The notes: generated by a model from the letters alone, not told the origin. DNA of 64,000 bases from Epiperipatus broadwayi (GCA_028023455.1 JAQFVV010012418.1:10173279-10237278); one strand, 5' to 3'; positions 45,341 to 58,522 are shown, counted from the first letter of the stretch. Translations and numbers: made by a program.

Positions 45341-46687
45341 TATTATAATTAAATTTTAGGAAAAATAATCTTGAAACATAAACAGACATTCTTCTTATTT
45401 TTTTAAAATTATGATTAAGGTTTAAATAAAACAATTTTAAAATACAAGTATGCATTTCCATTCCTTTTTCCATATTAGCAATTAAATGTAAATAATTTAT
45501 AGTGTAGACACACATATGCATTTTAAATAATGAGTTGAGAATTTAAACAATTAATTAAGAGTAAAGATTAATGTATCTCCTATGATCATTTACGTTCTCA
45601 TATTTAGAAACCAATAATACCTTTTCACTTTCAACTTGGTCTTGGAAGAATCAGCTTATGACAAAAAACTGAACTATTAAAATTTTGTTCAGATAGTGAA
45701 TTGGAGTTCAATCAGTAGTAAAAAAATTTAGCTCAGCCCTCATGAAATTGTAATCAACTCCTTTTATAGATCTCAGAACATTACCTAAGCATCTATTCTT
45801 CCAATAATCCAAGGTTATTTGAAAGTTTAAAGGTCACCAGACAGAGAACTACTCCACCCATTGCACTAAGATCTTTAATTAGGAGAATTTTATGCAAGAA
45901 ACTTTTTTGTCTTGAAAAAGAAATAAAGAAGAAACAAAAAAAACTATTTTGTCTGTTAAATAAAAAAAAATTAAATATTAAATTGAACTAAGAATAGAAT
46001 ATTCTGTATTTTTAAAGTAACAGAATAAAATTAATGACAATTATTTTAACAAATAAAATATTTTATAATATAATTGTTGTTGAATAATTCATCATCCAGT
46101 AATCCATGAATTCATTTAAAATGTAATTAAGCTGGTTTTTTAAACTACTGATTGTAAAATTAGATATTTGGTTATGAGACATGATATTTGATGGTTTAAT
46201 AAAGTACATGAATGAAAAATAAAATTGAAAAATGATACAGACATACATGAATATTTACAAATAATCTATAACAGGTACTAAACTGATATGACTAAAATGA
46301 CAATTTTAATGATGATGAGTTAAATATATTTCACTGTTTATACTATAGATTAAAATATAAGCAAATGAACTAGAGAATCATTCAAACAAATCTTAATACT
46401 GTTCTGCAGACAAATAAAATAAATTAGAATTAACTCAAACTAGACTGATTATTTCTGTGACAATCTACCCCCTATCCTTTCATTAATTATACACTAAAGT
46501 GAGATATTAAACATCTAATAATTTTCAAATTACATCTACAGGTGCTTTTAAGCATAGTTTTAAGTCATTAATAAAATTTTTTAAAAAATTTCAAGTTATT
46601 TCATTTTTTTTAATAAGATGACATCAGATGTTACTGATACCGTATTACATAATTATAATTAATATTTCTGGTGCCAACCCAAAAGGT

Positions 46688-46730
<43 letters not shown>

Positions 46731-48568
46731 TAGATCAGAAACAATCGATATGTATACATACTATCTAATTGAATAAATAAATCATTAATTAACATATATT
46801 TGATATCTACAAATGTAATTAACTATCAATCTCCAATTATTTAATAATAAATACTAAACATATATGTATATGTACACAAATATTTTGCAGGATGTTCCTT
46901 CTTTTTAAAATATAAAAGAATTTGAAATATTACTTTTTATATTTTTTAAATAGGAAAAAATATGTATTTACAAAGATCAAACTAGTTCTTTGTTGATAAA
47001 AATTTAAGAAAACAAAATAAAGTTAATACTTATTGCAATAAGGTCTTTTTAATACTTCTAACATATATGAATGATATATTCGAAGTTAATTTTTAAAATC
47101 AATAAATAAAAAAAATGAATATTTTAAAATACTGAAATAAAATTACTATATCTCAAAATATGGGTTTACATTTGAAAAAAAAAATGTAGCTCTGTCATAT
47201 TTTAGCAGGTGAATAGATTACTAATTAACTTAAAACTAAATATATTATTCTCTGAGTTCAATTTACATTTTAAATAAAAATAAACAACATATATATATAT
47301 ATATATATCTTTATAAACTGTATTTCTAGTATGGCATCACAGTTGCAATGTCTATATTTCAAACCTTAAGATCAATAGTATGTCTTTATTTCAGAAAAGA
47401 TAAAATATATACACAAGAACTTTTAAATTTAAAGTACATTTTGTCGATTTTCTGACATTCAAATGACCATTTTAAACAATAATTATTTGGTTCATATGAC
47501 ATTAAACATATAAGAATTATTTTATATTTATGGTATTATAAAGAATCATCATTTTATAAGCAAGTATTATTTAAAAACAAAATCCATAAAAAGATGGTAG
47601 CTTTTTACATAGAGCAATATAGTGAGAATTAAACTGATTTATATCTTATAAAAATTTGATCAATTAATCCAATAAAATCACACATTCAAGAAAATATGAC
47701 TCTTGTATATCTTCTGATGTTTATATTCCATCTTTAAAACTATATGTAACAACCATTTTTACCTTTTGATGATTTTTTTTTTTTTACAATAAATTTGTAA
47801 TTTTTCTGTAAAATTCCATCAATAAACTGTCCCAGTTTATGGGACAGATAAAATATTTTTTCTACACTTCCTTCATGGAAAGAAATTGATATATGCTTCA
47901 GTTTTAAACAAAGATAAGAGAAAAAAAGTTTTTGTTGGAAATTTTCAGTCCTATTTATAATACTTTCTTACTGATGTCAGAGTAACCATAGTAATCATCT
48001 ATATTCACTCACTAAGTTATTTCTGTAATGTTTCATAAATAAAATTATATTATTCAACAAATAAAAATGAATATTTCAGAAATATTTCATACAATAAAAA
48101 TTTACCTTTTTACAATAACAAGACTATTTTTTATTTCAACAACAAATAAAAAATTTACATTATAGTTTCAATATATTACACTAGAAATATATTTTTATAT
48201 GTATCTCTCAATATCATATTATACAAATAAAAAGAGCAGATATATCTAAAACATTAAACATTTATTTGTATTGTTCATAATTTACTATCATGAATGCAGT
48301 AACAAAAATGAAATATATAACAAAAAAAAATAATTTTATCGAAATCATATACTTAATTATTCACATATTTTTTTTCTTTTCAAAAATGAATAAAGTCAAT
48401 TTATAATCTTATAAAACAATTAATAATAAATATATTAATATTATTGTTGTAATAGTAACACAGTTAATATTTCATAAGTTAACATGTCCATTATCCAGAA
48501 GTTAAATAAAAAAAGAAAAAATATGACTTACATCTTGCCATATACTAAAATACATCTTCAATATCAGT
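45341..48568. other. AT-rich stretch without a gene
   Basis: TA microsatellites at about 46691-46728 and 47289-47309. A small perfect hairpin CTGTCCC..GGGACAG lies at 47828-47848. No gene or larger repeat is recognised. Confidence 0.5.
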
Positions 48569-48573
48569 AGTCG

Positions 48574-48609
<36 letters not shown>

Positions 48610-48614
48610 CGACT
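48569..48614. repeat. Palindrome around a TA microsatellite
   Basis: AGTCGCAATAT and its reverse complement bracket a TA tract, and a further TA tract (48615-48635) leads into the long terminal repeat. It is the same kind of structure as at 1297-1346. Confidence 0.65.
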
Positions 48615-48636
48615 ATATATATATATATATATATAT

Positions 48637-51575
48637 AAGCAGATGATCTGATGCTCAGATCCTGCTTCACAGCCCACATCCATTCTCCTACTATCTAACT
48701 ATGTTTAAACCCATCCTTACACATGTATATATATTTATTAATATGTATATATTTTTTTGCTTTAGTATTTTACATAAATAACATGGATATTTATATATCT
48801 TAATCTAAATATATTTAATAAATAAATATTTAATCTTATTTTCATGTGTATGCATGCGTAAATGATAAATAAATATATATATATTTCAGTGTAGGAGATT
48901 GCCAACAAATCATTAAAAATTATGTTATATATAAATTGTACTTAAAATCATATATGAAACATATTATTTTTCATATTTAATTTAGTAGTCAGAAATGATG
49001 CAATTCTTTTAAAAAGTTTCTCAAAAACAATTACCCGGAAAGGCACATTAGTTAAAAGTAAAAAGATTACAATTTTGTAATAGTAAATAAACCCATTAGT
49101 GGAAATTTTGTCTATGCCAGCATGTTTTAAAATCATAAGACTTATTTTAAAACAATCGTTCGAGAAACTGATAACAGAATTGCATTGTTTCAAAAGTCTT
49201 ACCAGATAAGAAAGTATCTGGTCAGTCGATTTTAGATGTACATTAAGTGCTTAAACCGCCTCAGGTTCAGCAGTAGTTGCTATGTGACAGAAGCAAAATA
49301 AAAGTATAAATACTGCTGGATTTGAATCCAAAAAAGGAGAGACAACCAAAATATGATGATGGCAAACCAAATCCACATCAATTTTAATTTTCATCCAATG
49401 TGCCGTGAGTAGGGGAAATTTCACCTTCCTCTCTGTTCCAATGTGCTTTTTCCATAGCAAAGCTTTGGATACCATACTGATGAACTCTAAATGCCTGCCA
49501 ATAAAGTAAATGCTGCCTATCATGTTGTATATTTAAACCCTATATCTAGTGAACTAATGATGATGAACATTATGCTTATCAAAGACTGCTACTCCAGATA
49601 TCGAAATAAAAGAACTTTAGCTGTTCTTGATTATCCAATTCCACCTTCTTTATAATCCTGATACTCTGTTCTGATACTAAATTTAAATGTTTTCATATTA
49701 AGTAACTTTCTATAACTCTATATAACTGATCCTCATTAAGCCTCTTTTAATATATTTTCTTTCTCTATTTCCATGTGGCAAATAATTCTAGTATAATATG
49801 TTTATGTATTTATGTTTTCTTTAAAATGCCAATAATAATTTCCAAAATTGCTAACACATATTTTATTTCTATTTTTCCTACCTTTACTTACGGGGTAATT
49901 AAGCACGTAAATTAATTAAAAATAAGTCTTACACAACTTGTGCTGGTGTTCACAATGTTGGAAAATAAAGTAGTTAAGTTATGAAAATTTGCTATAGAAA
50001 ACAGATCAATATCTGTTTTCCTAAAATGTTTATTTTTTTTCTTTCTAAATAATAATGTGCTATTTTAACTTTAATGTATCTTATATATATAAAAATCTAT
50101 ATTTTATCCAAACTATTACCACCATCCCAGTTATTTATGTATCAATTTTATTTACTTTCATAAGGCATTTATTAACTGAGATTGATATTTATGAAATGTG
50201 TGGGGAGTTATGAATAATGTAAAGTAAAAAGGGAGGGGACTCTTTATATCTTAAATTTATATATTTAGTTAAATTTATCATCCATGCTTGTTTAGTAATT
50301 AATTCACACTATTATGCAGGGTATTCCATAATTTATGGGTATTAAATAAGTAAGATAGTCTATAAAACTATTTATGCTTCATTATTCTCAAGCATTGTGT
50401 ACATAAAGGCCACTTCATTTTATGTATATTCATGCTTCTCTCTAATATGGAGGTATTCGCTAAGTTGAGCCCCATCGTCATTCTCAATGTCCATGAACCA
50501 GGCTGCAAAACCACCCTAGGGACATATTTGGTTGTATGTGCATGCTTTATATGGGAATCGCTCTGGGAAAACCAGCTCAATAAATGCATTGCAGACCACT
50601 CTTTGTTTTAAACCAATCCTGCCAACATTTGCAGAGTAAATCGGTAATTCTCATCTAATAAACTTCATGATGCACACTCCAGGATCCATAATTGGACCAC
50701 CCATGCCTGCTGCCATGCACATACTGCATTTAATTATAATTCTAGTAATCCCATAAACATCCATAAGCCGTAGTAGTGTGACTTTGCCCAAAACGGACAT
50801 CTATGCCCATTATTTAATATTCGCATCATTGCGATGAATGTATTATTAATATAAATATTCATTAGCTGTCCCACACGTCTGCCACTTTATAAATCAAATT
50901 AATGATTATATTCTATAAAAATATAATATTGCTTTGTTAAAATGTTCTCTTTAAAATCGGGTAAATGCCATTTTCGTTTCTCTGGGGGTGGAATAGTATC
51001 TTAATAATATTTCTCATAGCACTACTTCTGTAAGGTATTTATTATTGGCATCGCTACAAATATCAGCAAAGTTATTATAAAATCTGAATGTTATATAAAA
51101 TTTATGAGGCTAGTGTCTGACAAATAATCAGACACATTTATTTCTATTATGAATATAATAAATCTTAAAATATATATATCAACTTTCGAATCATTGCTTT
51201 CTTTTATTTAAGTTATTATTAATTTATAAGTTATGCTCATAATGACTACATGATCTCCACTAAAATTACATAATTAATATGCAAGGTCATGAGCCTTCAT
51301 TGCTCATAAAGTATGGTTCGTTTTTAAGTTAGTCTATCATTAAAGTTAGCTTAGAGTCTTTTTGTGTCTCCGATGAGCGATGCCGGTGGTGAAAGAGAAA
51401 ATGAGATTGGTATAATTGGGATTGTTATTCATAAATTGATAGATCTGGGGAATAGGCAAATAGGGCAGTATTCATGAATGTTCCTGACTTATGTATCTTG
51501 CACATGTTTGGATTTGAGGTACTTTTGCCTAGATGCTAGATCTTATTATGTGAACATACAAATCCGACCGGTACA
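48637..51575. repeat. Left 2.9-kb direct repeat
   Basis: It aligns with 54715-57618 along its whole length, about 95 percent identical in the lines I compared by eye. It has about 40 bases near 51460-51500 that the right copy lacks. A terminal hairpin lies at 48637-48669. Confidence 0.92.
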
Positions 51576-51824
51576 GATTTTTTCCCCCCAGGTTTGGCAC
51601 ATCAATGTAGGGCTTCGAATATAAGCACTCATATACCTGAGATAGTAGTAGATAGTGATAGATATAACATATTTTTTTTCATAATGATATTGAATATATA
51701 TGTGTAAAAAATTTTTTTTTCCTTGGTTCATACACCCAGCTTAAATTTTTTTTTAAATATTAGTATACACTCTCTGCAAGTCATTGTTAGTATAAGTATA
51801 AATATTTTTTCAGTATATATATAT

Positions 51825-52765
51825 ATATAAAAAATATGTCTCCAGTAAATAGTATGTTATATATGCATATTTTTTCCTCATAAAAAGTTTTAAAAATATA
51901 CATCGTTTTCGCAAATCTATAAAAGAAATAAAATAGTGGCAGTTTTGTTTTCTTTTCACTTCATGTTTATATAAAATATAAAGTATATGATCTAAATAAT
52001 AATAATGTTTTATATAATGTTTTTGTTCCTTTTCCATAAATATTAATTACATGTATACTTCTCGTGAGTCTTAAAAGAATCTTTAAAGAAGTGACAGCTT
52101 TTAAAGGGCTTTCACTTTAGTAATAATATAAATAAAGAAGCGTGTTCTCCAAATAATAATAATAATATTTCATATAGTTTCCTCCACTCGTAATAATATA
52201 GATAAAGAAGTGCATTTCCCAAATAATAAATAATGTTTATATTTTTTCATAAATGTGTTAATATACATGTAAGATTCCAGTGAAATAAAATAGTGACAGC
52301 TTTTAAGGGGCTCTCACTTTTATAAGATAAAGTGTGTTTTTCAAAGAAGTAAATAATGTTTTATATATAGTGGTTTTTTTTTTTGTGTTCATAAACGTTA
52401 AAATACATATGGGATTCTCGTGAATAAAAGGGTGGCAGCTTTTAAGGGGCCTCCGCATTTATAATAAAGATAAAAAAGTATGGGTCTAAATAATAATGTT
52501 TTATATATAATATTTTTCCATAAATGATTTTAATAACATATAATATTTTAGAGTTTGCAGTGAAATAAAATAGTGACAGCTTTAAAAATGCTTTCACTAC
52601 CAAAGTATAATAAAACAAATATTCCAAATAATCGCGTATAGGCAGATTTTTTTTATTAATATTCATGAGTATATAACTGCCTCAGATTAATGAAAGAAAT
52701 AAAGTAGTGGCAGCTTTTAATACTTTCATTCCCTTACATATAAGTACTCGCTAATATAATAATGA
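51825..52765. repeat. Degenerate tandem array, unit about 120-150 bp
   Basis: About seven diverged units follow each other. Each has TTTTATATA, then CCATAAAT or TTCATAAA, then AATAAAATAGTGACAGCTTTTAAGGGGC or a variant, CTTTCAC, and finally AAATAATAATG. GTGACAGCTTT or GTGGCAG recurs at about 51940, 52093, 52296, 52433, 52574 and 52710. The third unit is partial. The units differ too much to be a young satellite. Confidence 0.75.
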
Positions 52766-53059
52766 TTTTTTTAATGTTATCATGTTGTTAAGCTGTGAGT
52801 GTATAACTGTTAAGTATATATTTTAAAAAAATATACAAGCCTATAATAGTGGATCATCTGGTCAGATCATATAGCCCTACCCCTTTGGCTGGTGCTCAGT
52901 AGCAATACCAAAATAAATTTGCCAATAGGTGGTAGAGTTATTAGAATAAAGAATAGTTTAAAGGCAATGATTCATACTGCAAAAGTTATATAGAGTTTTT
53001 TTTTTTTTTATATAAAATATATGTGTATACATTTTATCAATGCAATTGCTAATAAATCA

Positions 53060-54260
53060 TTTTTTTAGGATGTTTCAGGTGCTGAAGAACAACCCAAAAA
53101 CTAACAATGAAGCAGGACAGAAAGAAGGCCAGATAGAAACGTAATAAATATTATTATATATATTTTGTATTAAAAGAAATAAAAGTCAGGCAGAATGAGG
53201 TAGTTATAAGTAAATATAAATTAGGTATGGGAGATTAGAGCAAAGGGGAAGAGTGTGAGAATGGGGGAGGAGGTGTTAATCCATATTGAAATCAAAGCAA
53301 GGAACCATAAACTTATCTGTGTAGTTAAAAAAAGGAAAGAAATTTTTTTTTGTTGTTTTAAATCTAATAGACAAATGGAGGGCAGTAGTGAGGAAGACAA
53401 TATGGATCAGGGAAAGGCATTGAGGTCAGGCAAAATAATTTGGAAAGTAATGACAAACCTAAGGAAGTCGAGAATCCAACTGTAACCATGGAAACAGTGA
53501 TATAGATGTTGCAGAGAATGGAAAAGAGATTTGAGAATTTGGAAGCAAAGATTGAAGATGAAAGCAGAAAGATGAAAGACTGTATGGCCACTATATGGGA
53601 TAACACAAATAGCACCATAGCAACGAATATAGATGAGGTATAAACAGAGTGCTGACAGGAATGTGAGGATATTCATAGCAAGTTTGAGGGGTCTCTGGAG
53701 ACCATAAGTACAAAACTCGGGACACCATCCAGGAAATAAAAGAACTTATAGATGAGCAAAACAAGCAAGAGGCCATCTTTCATGTTTACATTGATAGAAT
53801 GAGGGAAAAGATCACCAACATAAAAGAGGATAGGATAAAAACCGAGGAGAAATCTGAGATATCCGAACAGACTAAAGTCAAGGTGAGCTTAGAGAAAAAA
53901 GAAATGGAGATAATACCACACAGACCCCAGCCTACACCAGAAGCCAGTGTGGGAAAATCAAAACTCATTAGTGTCACTAACAAAATGCATCCTGTTCACG
54001 GAGACTCAAATTATTATAGCAATACAGCCAAAGATGCCACCTTATATACAGCAGATAATGGTGGGATGTTTGGTTAGAAATATAGATGAGGAGATGGCCC
54101 AATTCCTCACCACCATTGATTATTTGCACATCTGAGATGAACCAGTCAAATGTCACTCAAGTTCCTTGGGTTAACCATCTAGAGACCAACACAACTCATG
54201 GCAAGATGAACTGACTATTAACAGAAAGTATGAACCGCCAGATTGAGGGAGAAACTAAAT
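53060..54260 (+). pseudogene. Gag-like coiled-coil relic inside the 9-kb element
   Basis: The + strand gives charged fragments in shifting frames: NRQMEGSSEEDNMDQGKALR, then METVIQ-like helix MLQRMEKRFENLEAKIEDES, and from 53799 MREKITNIKEDRIKTEEKSE with KVKVSLEKKEMEIIPHRPQP. The first two-thirds look like a long coiled coil, the last part is proline-bearing and ends ADNGGMFG. It has less AT than its surroundings, which supports past coding use. There is no zinc knuckle and no enzyme domain. A gag protein is my inference from its place between the long repeats. Confidence 0.4.
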
Positions 54261-55030
54261 AAATATGATCTAGATGGACAACAGATAGACAAAATGGATG
54301 TATTCAATGACAAACGACTTTGGACCGTAGTTTATAATATTTTATATAGATTTAAAATGTGTAATATAGTTTATAATGTTTTACATAAATTTGTAATGTG
54401 TAATATAGTTTTTTTTTTTTTGGTTTATTTGCTTGTATTGTATGCTAATCATAACTAAAATAATAATAAGATGAAACATGTAACTTTTAACATAAGGGTA
54501 GTCTTCCATGACAGATGAGAAAAGAGAATTTTTTTGTTATTAAGAAAATTCAAGGAAAAAAACAAAGTCAGTTAGAGATCAATGAATTTTTTCTTGCCCA
54601 TGATACACATCACCAATCCTGCTTGTTCTTTAGTCACCTAGACATCAAATGAAAGATTTTTTTTTCTTTTTCTAAACATTTTTGTTTTTTTTATTCGTTA
54701 AGTTCGGAAAAATGAAGCAGATGATCTGATTCTCAGATCCTGCTTCACAGCCCACATCCAATCTCCTACCATCTAACTCTGTTTAAACCCATCCTTACGC
54801 ATGTATATATATATATATATTTATTAATACGTATATTTCTTTTGCTTTAGTATTTTACATAAATAATGTGGATATTTATATATCTTAATCTAAAAATATT
54901 TAATAAATAAATATTTAATCTTATTTTCATGTGTATATGTGCATAAATGATAAATAAATATATATATTTCAGTGTAGGAGATTGCTAACAAATCATTAAA
55001 AATTATGTTATATATAAATTGTACTTAAAA

Positions 55031-55606
55031 TCATATATGAAACATATTATTTTTCATATTTAATTTAGTAGTCAGAAATGATGCGATTCTTTTAAAAAGT
55101 TTCTCAAAAACAATTACCCGGAAAGGCACATTAGTTAAAAGTAAAAAGATTACAATTTTGTAATAGTAAATAAACCCATTAGTGGAAATTTTGTCCATGC
55201 CAGCATGTTTTAGAATCATAAGACTTATTTTAAAACAATCTTTCGAGAAACTGATAACAGAATTGCATTGTTTCAAAAGTCTTACCAGATAAGAAAGTAT
55301 CCAGTCAGTCGATTTTAGATGTACATTAAGTGCTTAAACCACCTCAGGTCCAGCAGTAGTTTCTATGTGACAGAAGCAAAATAGAAGTATAAATACTGCT
55401 GGATTTGAATCCAAAAAAGAAGAGACAACCAAAATATGATGATGCCAAACCAAATTCACGTCAATTTTAATTTTCATCCAATGTGCCATGAGTAAGGGAA
55501 ATTTCACCTTCCCCTCCATTCCAATATGCTTTCTCCATAGCAAAGCTCCAGATCCCATACTGATGAACTCTAAATGCCTGCCGATAAAGTAAATGCTGTC
55601 TATCAT
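55031..55606 (-). other. Long antisense frame with one stop, unknown
   Basis: On the - strand 190 codons are open except for one TAA at 55334-55336. The same frame with the same stop occurs in the left repeat (48948-49523). The sequence is hydrophobic (VIFLLLTNVPFRVIVFEKLF, FLDSNPAVFILLFCFCH) and matches no family I know. A shared stop means it was already broken, or never coding, before the repeats separated. Confidence 0.3.
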
Positions 55607-56450
55607 GTCATATATTTAAACCCTAGATCTAGTGAACTAATGATGATGAACATTTTGTTTATCAAAGACTGCTACTCCAGATATCAAGGTAAAGGAACTT
55701 TAGCCACTCTTGATTATCCAATTCCACCTTCTTTATAATCCTGATGCTCTGTTCTGATACTAAATTTAAATGTTTTCATATTATCTAACTTTCTATAACT
55801 CTATATAACTGATCCTCATTAAACCTCTTTTAATATATTTTCTTTCTTTATTTCCATGTGGCAATTAATTCTAGTATAATATGTTTATGTATTTATGTTT
55901 AAAATGCCAATAATAATTTCCAAAATTGCTAACACATACTTTATTTCTATTTTTCCTACCTTTACTTATGGGGTAATTAAGCATGTAAATTAATTAAAAA
56001 CAAGTCTTACGCAACTTGTGCAGGTGTTCGCAATGTTGGAAAATAAAGTAATTAAGTTATGAAAATTTGCTATAGAAAACAGATCAACATCTGTTTTCCT
56101 AAAAATGTTTATTTTTTTTCTTTCTAAATAATAATGCGCTATTTTAACTCTAATGTATTATATATATATAAAAATCTATATTTTATCCAAACTATTACCA
56201 CCATCCCAGTTATTTATGCATCAATTTTATTTACTTTTATAAGGGATTTATTAACCGAGATTGATATTTATGAAATGTGTGGTGAGTTATAAATAACGTA
56301 AAGTAAAAAGGGAGGGGACTCTTTATATCTTAAATTTATATATTTAGTTAAATTTATCATCCATGCATGTTTAGTAATTAATTCACACTATTACACAGGG
56401 TATTCCATAATTTATGGGTATTAAATAAGTAAGATAATCTATAAAGCTAT

Positions 56451-56879
56451 TTATGCTTCATTATTCTCAAGCATTGCATGCATAAAGGCCACTTCGTTTA
56501 ATATATATTCATGCTTCTCTCTAATATGGAGGTATTCGCTAAGTCGAGCCCCATTGTCATTCTCAATGTCCATGGACCAGGCTGTAAAACCACCTTGGTG
56601 ACATATTTGGGTATATGTGCATGCTTTATATGGGAATCGCTCTGGGAAAACCAGCCCAGTAAATGCATTGCTGACCACTCTTCATTTTAAACCGATCCTG
56701 CCAATGTTTGCAGAGTAAATAGGTAATTCTTGTCTAATAAACTTCATAAAGCACACTCCAGGATCCATAATTGGACCACCTAAGCCTGCCACCATGCACG
56801 TACCACCTTCCAGTATAATTCTAGTAAACCCATGAACATCCATAAGCTGTAGTAGTGTGACTTTGCCCAAAACAGACAT
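56451..56879 (-). other. Antisense 142-codon frame with one stop, unknown
   Basis: The - strand frame starts MSVLGKVTLLQLMDVHGFTR, has one stop at 56682-56684 and continues FTGLVFPERFPYKACTYTQI and DIENDNGARLSEYLHIREKH to TGA/TAA at 56451. Its residue composition looks more protein-like than its AT-rich surroundings. The left repeat has the same region with several additional stops. I do not recognise the family; a relic of a captured or transposon gene is possible. Confidence 0.35.
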
Positions 56880-58191
56880 TTATGCCCATTATTTAATATT
56901 TGGGTCATTGTGATGAACGTATTATTAATATAAATATTCATTAGCTGTCCCACATGTCTGCCACTTTATAAATCAAATTAATGATTATATTCTATAAAAA
57001 TATAATATTGCTTTGTTAAAATCTTCTCTTTAAAATTGGTTAAATGCCATTTTTGTTTCTCTGGGGGTGGAATAGTATCTTAATAATATTTCTCATAGTG
57101 CTACTTCTGTAAGGTATTTATTATTGGCATTGCCACAAATATCAGCAAAGTTATTATAAAATCTGAATGTTATATAAAATTATGAGGCTAGTGTCTGACA
57201 AATAATTAGACACATTTATTTCTATTATGAATATAATATATCTTAAAATATATATATATCAACTTTCGAATCATTGCTTTCTTTTATTTAAGTTATTATT
57301 AATTTATAAGTTATGCTCATAATGACTAGATGATCTCCGCTAAAATTACATAATTAATATGCAAGGTCACGAGCCTTCATTGCTCTTAAAGTATAGTTCT
57401 TTTTTAAATTAGTCTATCATTAAAGTTAGCTTAGAGTCTTTTTGTGTCTCCGATGAGCAATGCCAGTGATGAAAGAGGAAATGAGATTGATATCATCGGG
57501 ATTGTTGCTCATAAGTTGATAGATCTGGGGAATAGGCAAATTGCACATGATTGGATTCGAGGTACTTTTGCCTAGATGCTAGATCTTGTTATGTGAACAT
57601 ACAAATCCGATCGGTACAATATATATATATATATAAAATATATATATAAAACGAATGAAAGAAAGTAAGGATTTTTTTTTTTTGCATAAAGTTTGAATTA
57701 TTGATTAACAAAAGATAATGGATATCTTTTATCAGTTAGATGTATATATCTTTCTTCATAGAATTAATTATTTCACATATATCATGATATCTTTTAAAGT
57801 TGTGGTAGAAAATGTTGCATTTTTTTTTTTCCAATTTTGTTGTGTTTTTTTATTGTCATTATTTTTTATCTTTTACACTTTTATGATATATATTTGTTTA
57901 TGGTTATAAATTTTGGCAATAATGATGATGTATACAAATTAAATAAAGAAACTATATATAGTTTAAAACCATTTTAGAAAATACTAATAATTAAAATACA
58001 TATAGATAACCCTATATACTTGTCATAAACAATTAATAATAATAATTATGATTTGTATATATTTATTTATTTATATGTGTCACAAACTATTTACATTTAC
58101 TTAAGATATCTATATTATTGGTTTATTTATTCATTTTTTAAAATGATTATAAACTATTAAAAAAAGTTTTAAAAAATATATGTAAGTTAAT

Positions 58192-58255
58192 CATCATCAT
58201 CATCATCATTATCAACCATTATCAATCCACTGCAGGATGAAGGTCTCTCCAAGTT
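58192..58255 (-). mobile_element. 64-bp RTE LINE tail with 13-bp target duplication
   Basis: The segment CATCATCATCATCATCATT, then ATCAACCATTATCAATCCAC to CTCTCCAAGTT, matches the 3' end of the RTE element at 13627-13695 almost perfectly. TATGTAAGTTAAT flanks it on both sides (58179-58191 and 58256-58268). This is a severely 5'-truncated but recent insertion, and it shows that the family ends in the trinucleotide run. Confidence 0.9.
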
Positions 58256-58522
58256 TATGTAAGTTAATAATAGGATTTAAATCAGTATATTCTTATGGAA
58301 GTGTTGAGTTAGAATTTCCATGGTGATTGGTGATGCAATAAAAAAAGGAGATTGGAGATCATGCTTTTAATTTTTTTTATATTATTACTAGCAATTATTT
58401 TGACTGAAAAAACAGAAATGAGCATTGCTATCACTAAATTCTTTTCTATCTTCTACCTAAAATAACTAAAGGAACTTTATCTTAATTTTATATACCAAAG
58501 AATAACTGGGTAAAGGAAATTT

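Larger units (their letters stand above)
48637..57618. mobile_element. 9-kb element with 2.9-kb direct terminal repeats
   Basis: Two direct repeats of about 2.9 kb bracket a 3.1-kb interior. The right repeat starts TGAAGCAG and both end GGTACA, in line with TG..CA ends of LTRs; the left copy has TA instead of TG where it meets a TA tract. Both outer borders lie in TA microsatellite, so a target duplication cannot be proved. The interior holds a tandem array and a gag-like relic but no protease, RT or integrase. A non-autonomous LTR element with giant LTRs (LARD-like) is the best reading. A segmental duplication is the alternative. Confidence 0.6.
54715..57618. repeat. Right 2.9-kb direct repeat
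   Basis: Partner of 48637-51575. Its start forms the hairpin TGAAGCAGATGATCTGA / TCAGATCCTGCTTCA (54713-54747). On the - strand it carries two long, once-interrupted frames described separately. Confidence 0.92.

Noticed and set aside
46691-46728. Palindromic TA tract as a replication origin or cruciform
   Set aside because: Simple TA microsatellites are palindromic by nature and very common in this window.
49251-49253. The shared stop in the antisense frames as a possible recoding or selenocysteine site
   Set aside because: The codon is TAA and there is no supporting structure or homologue.
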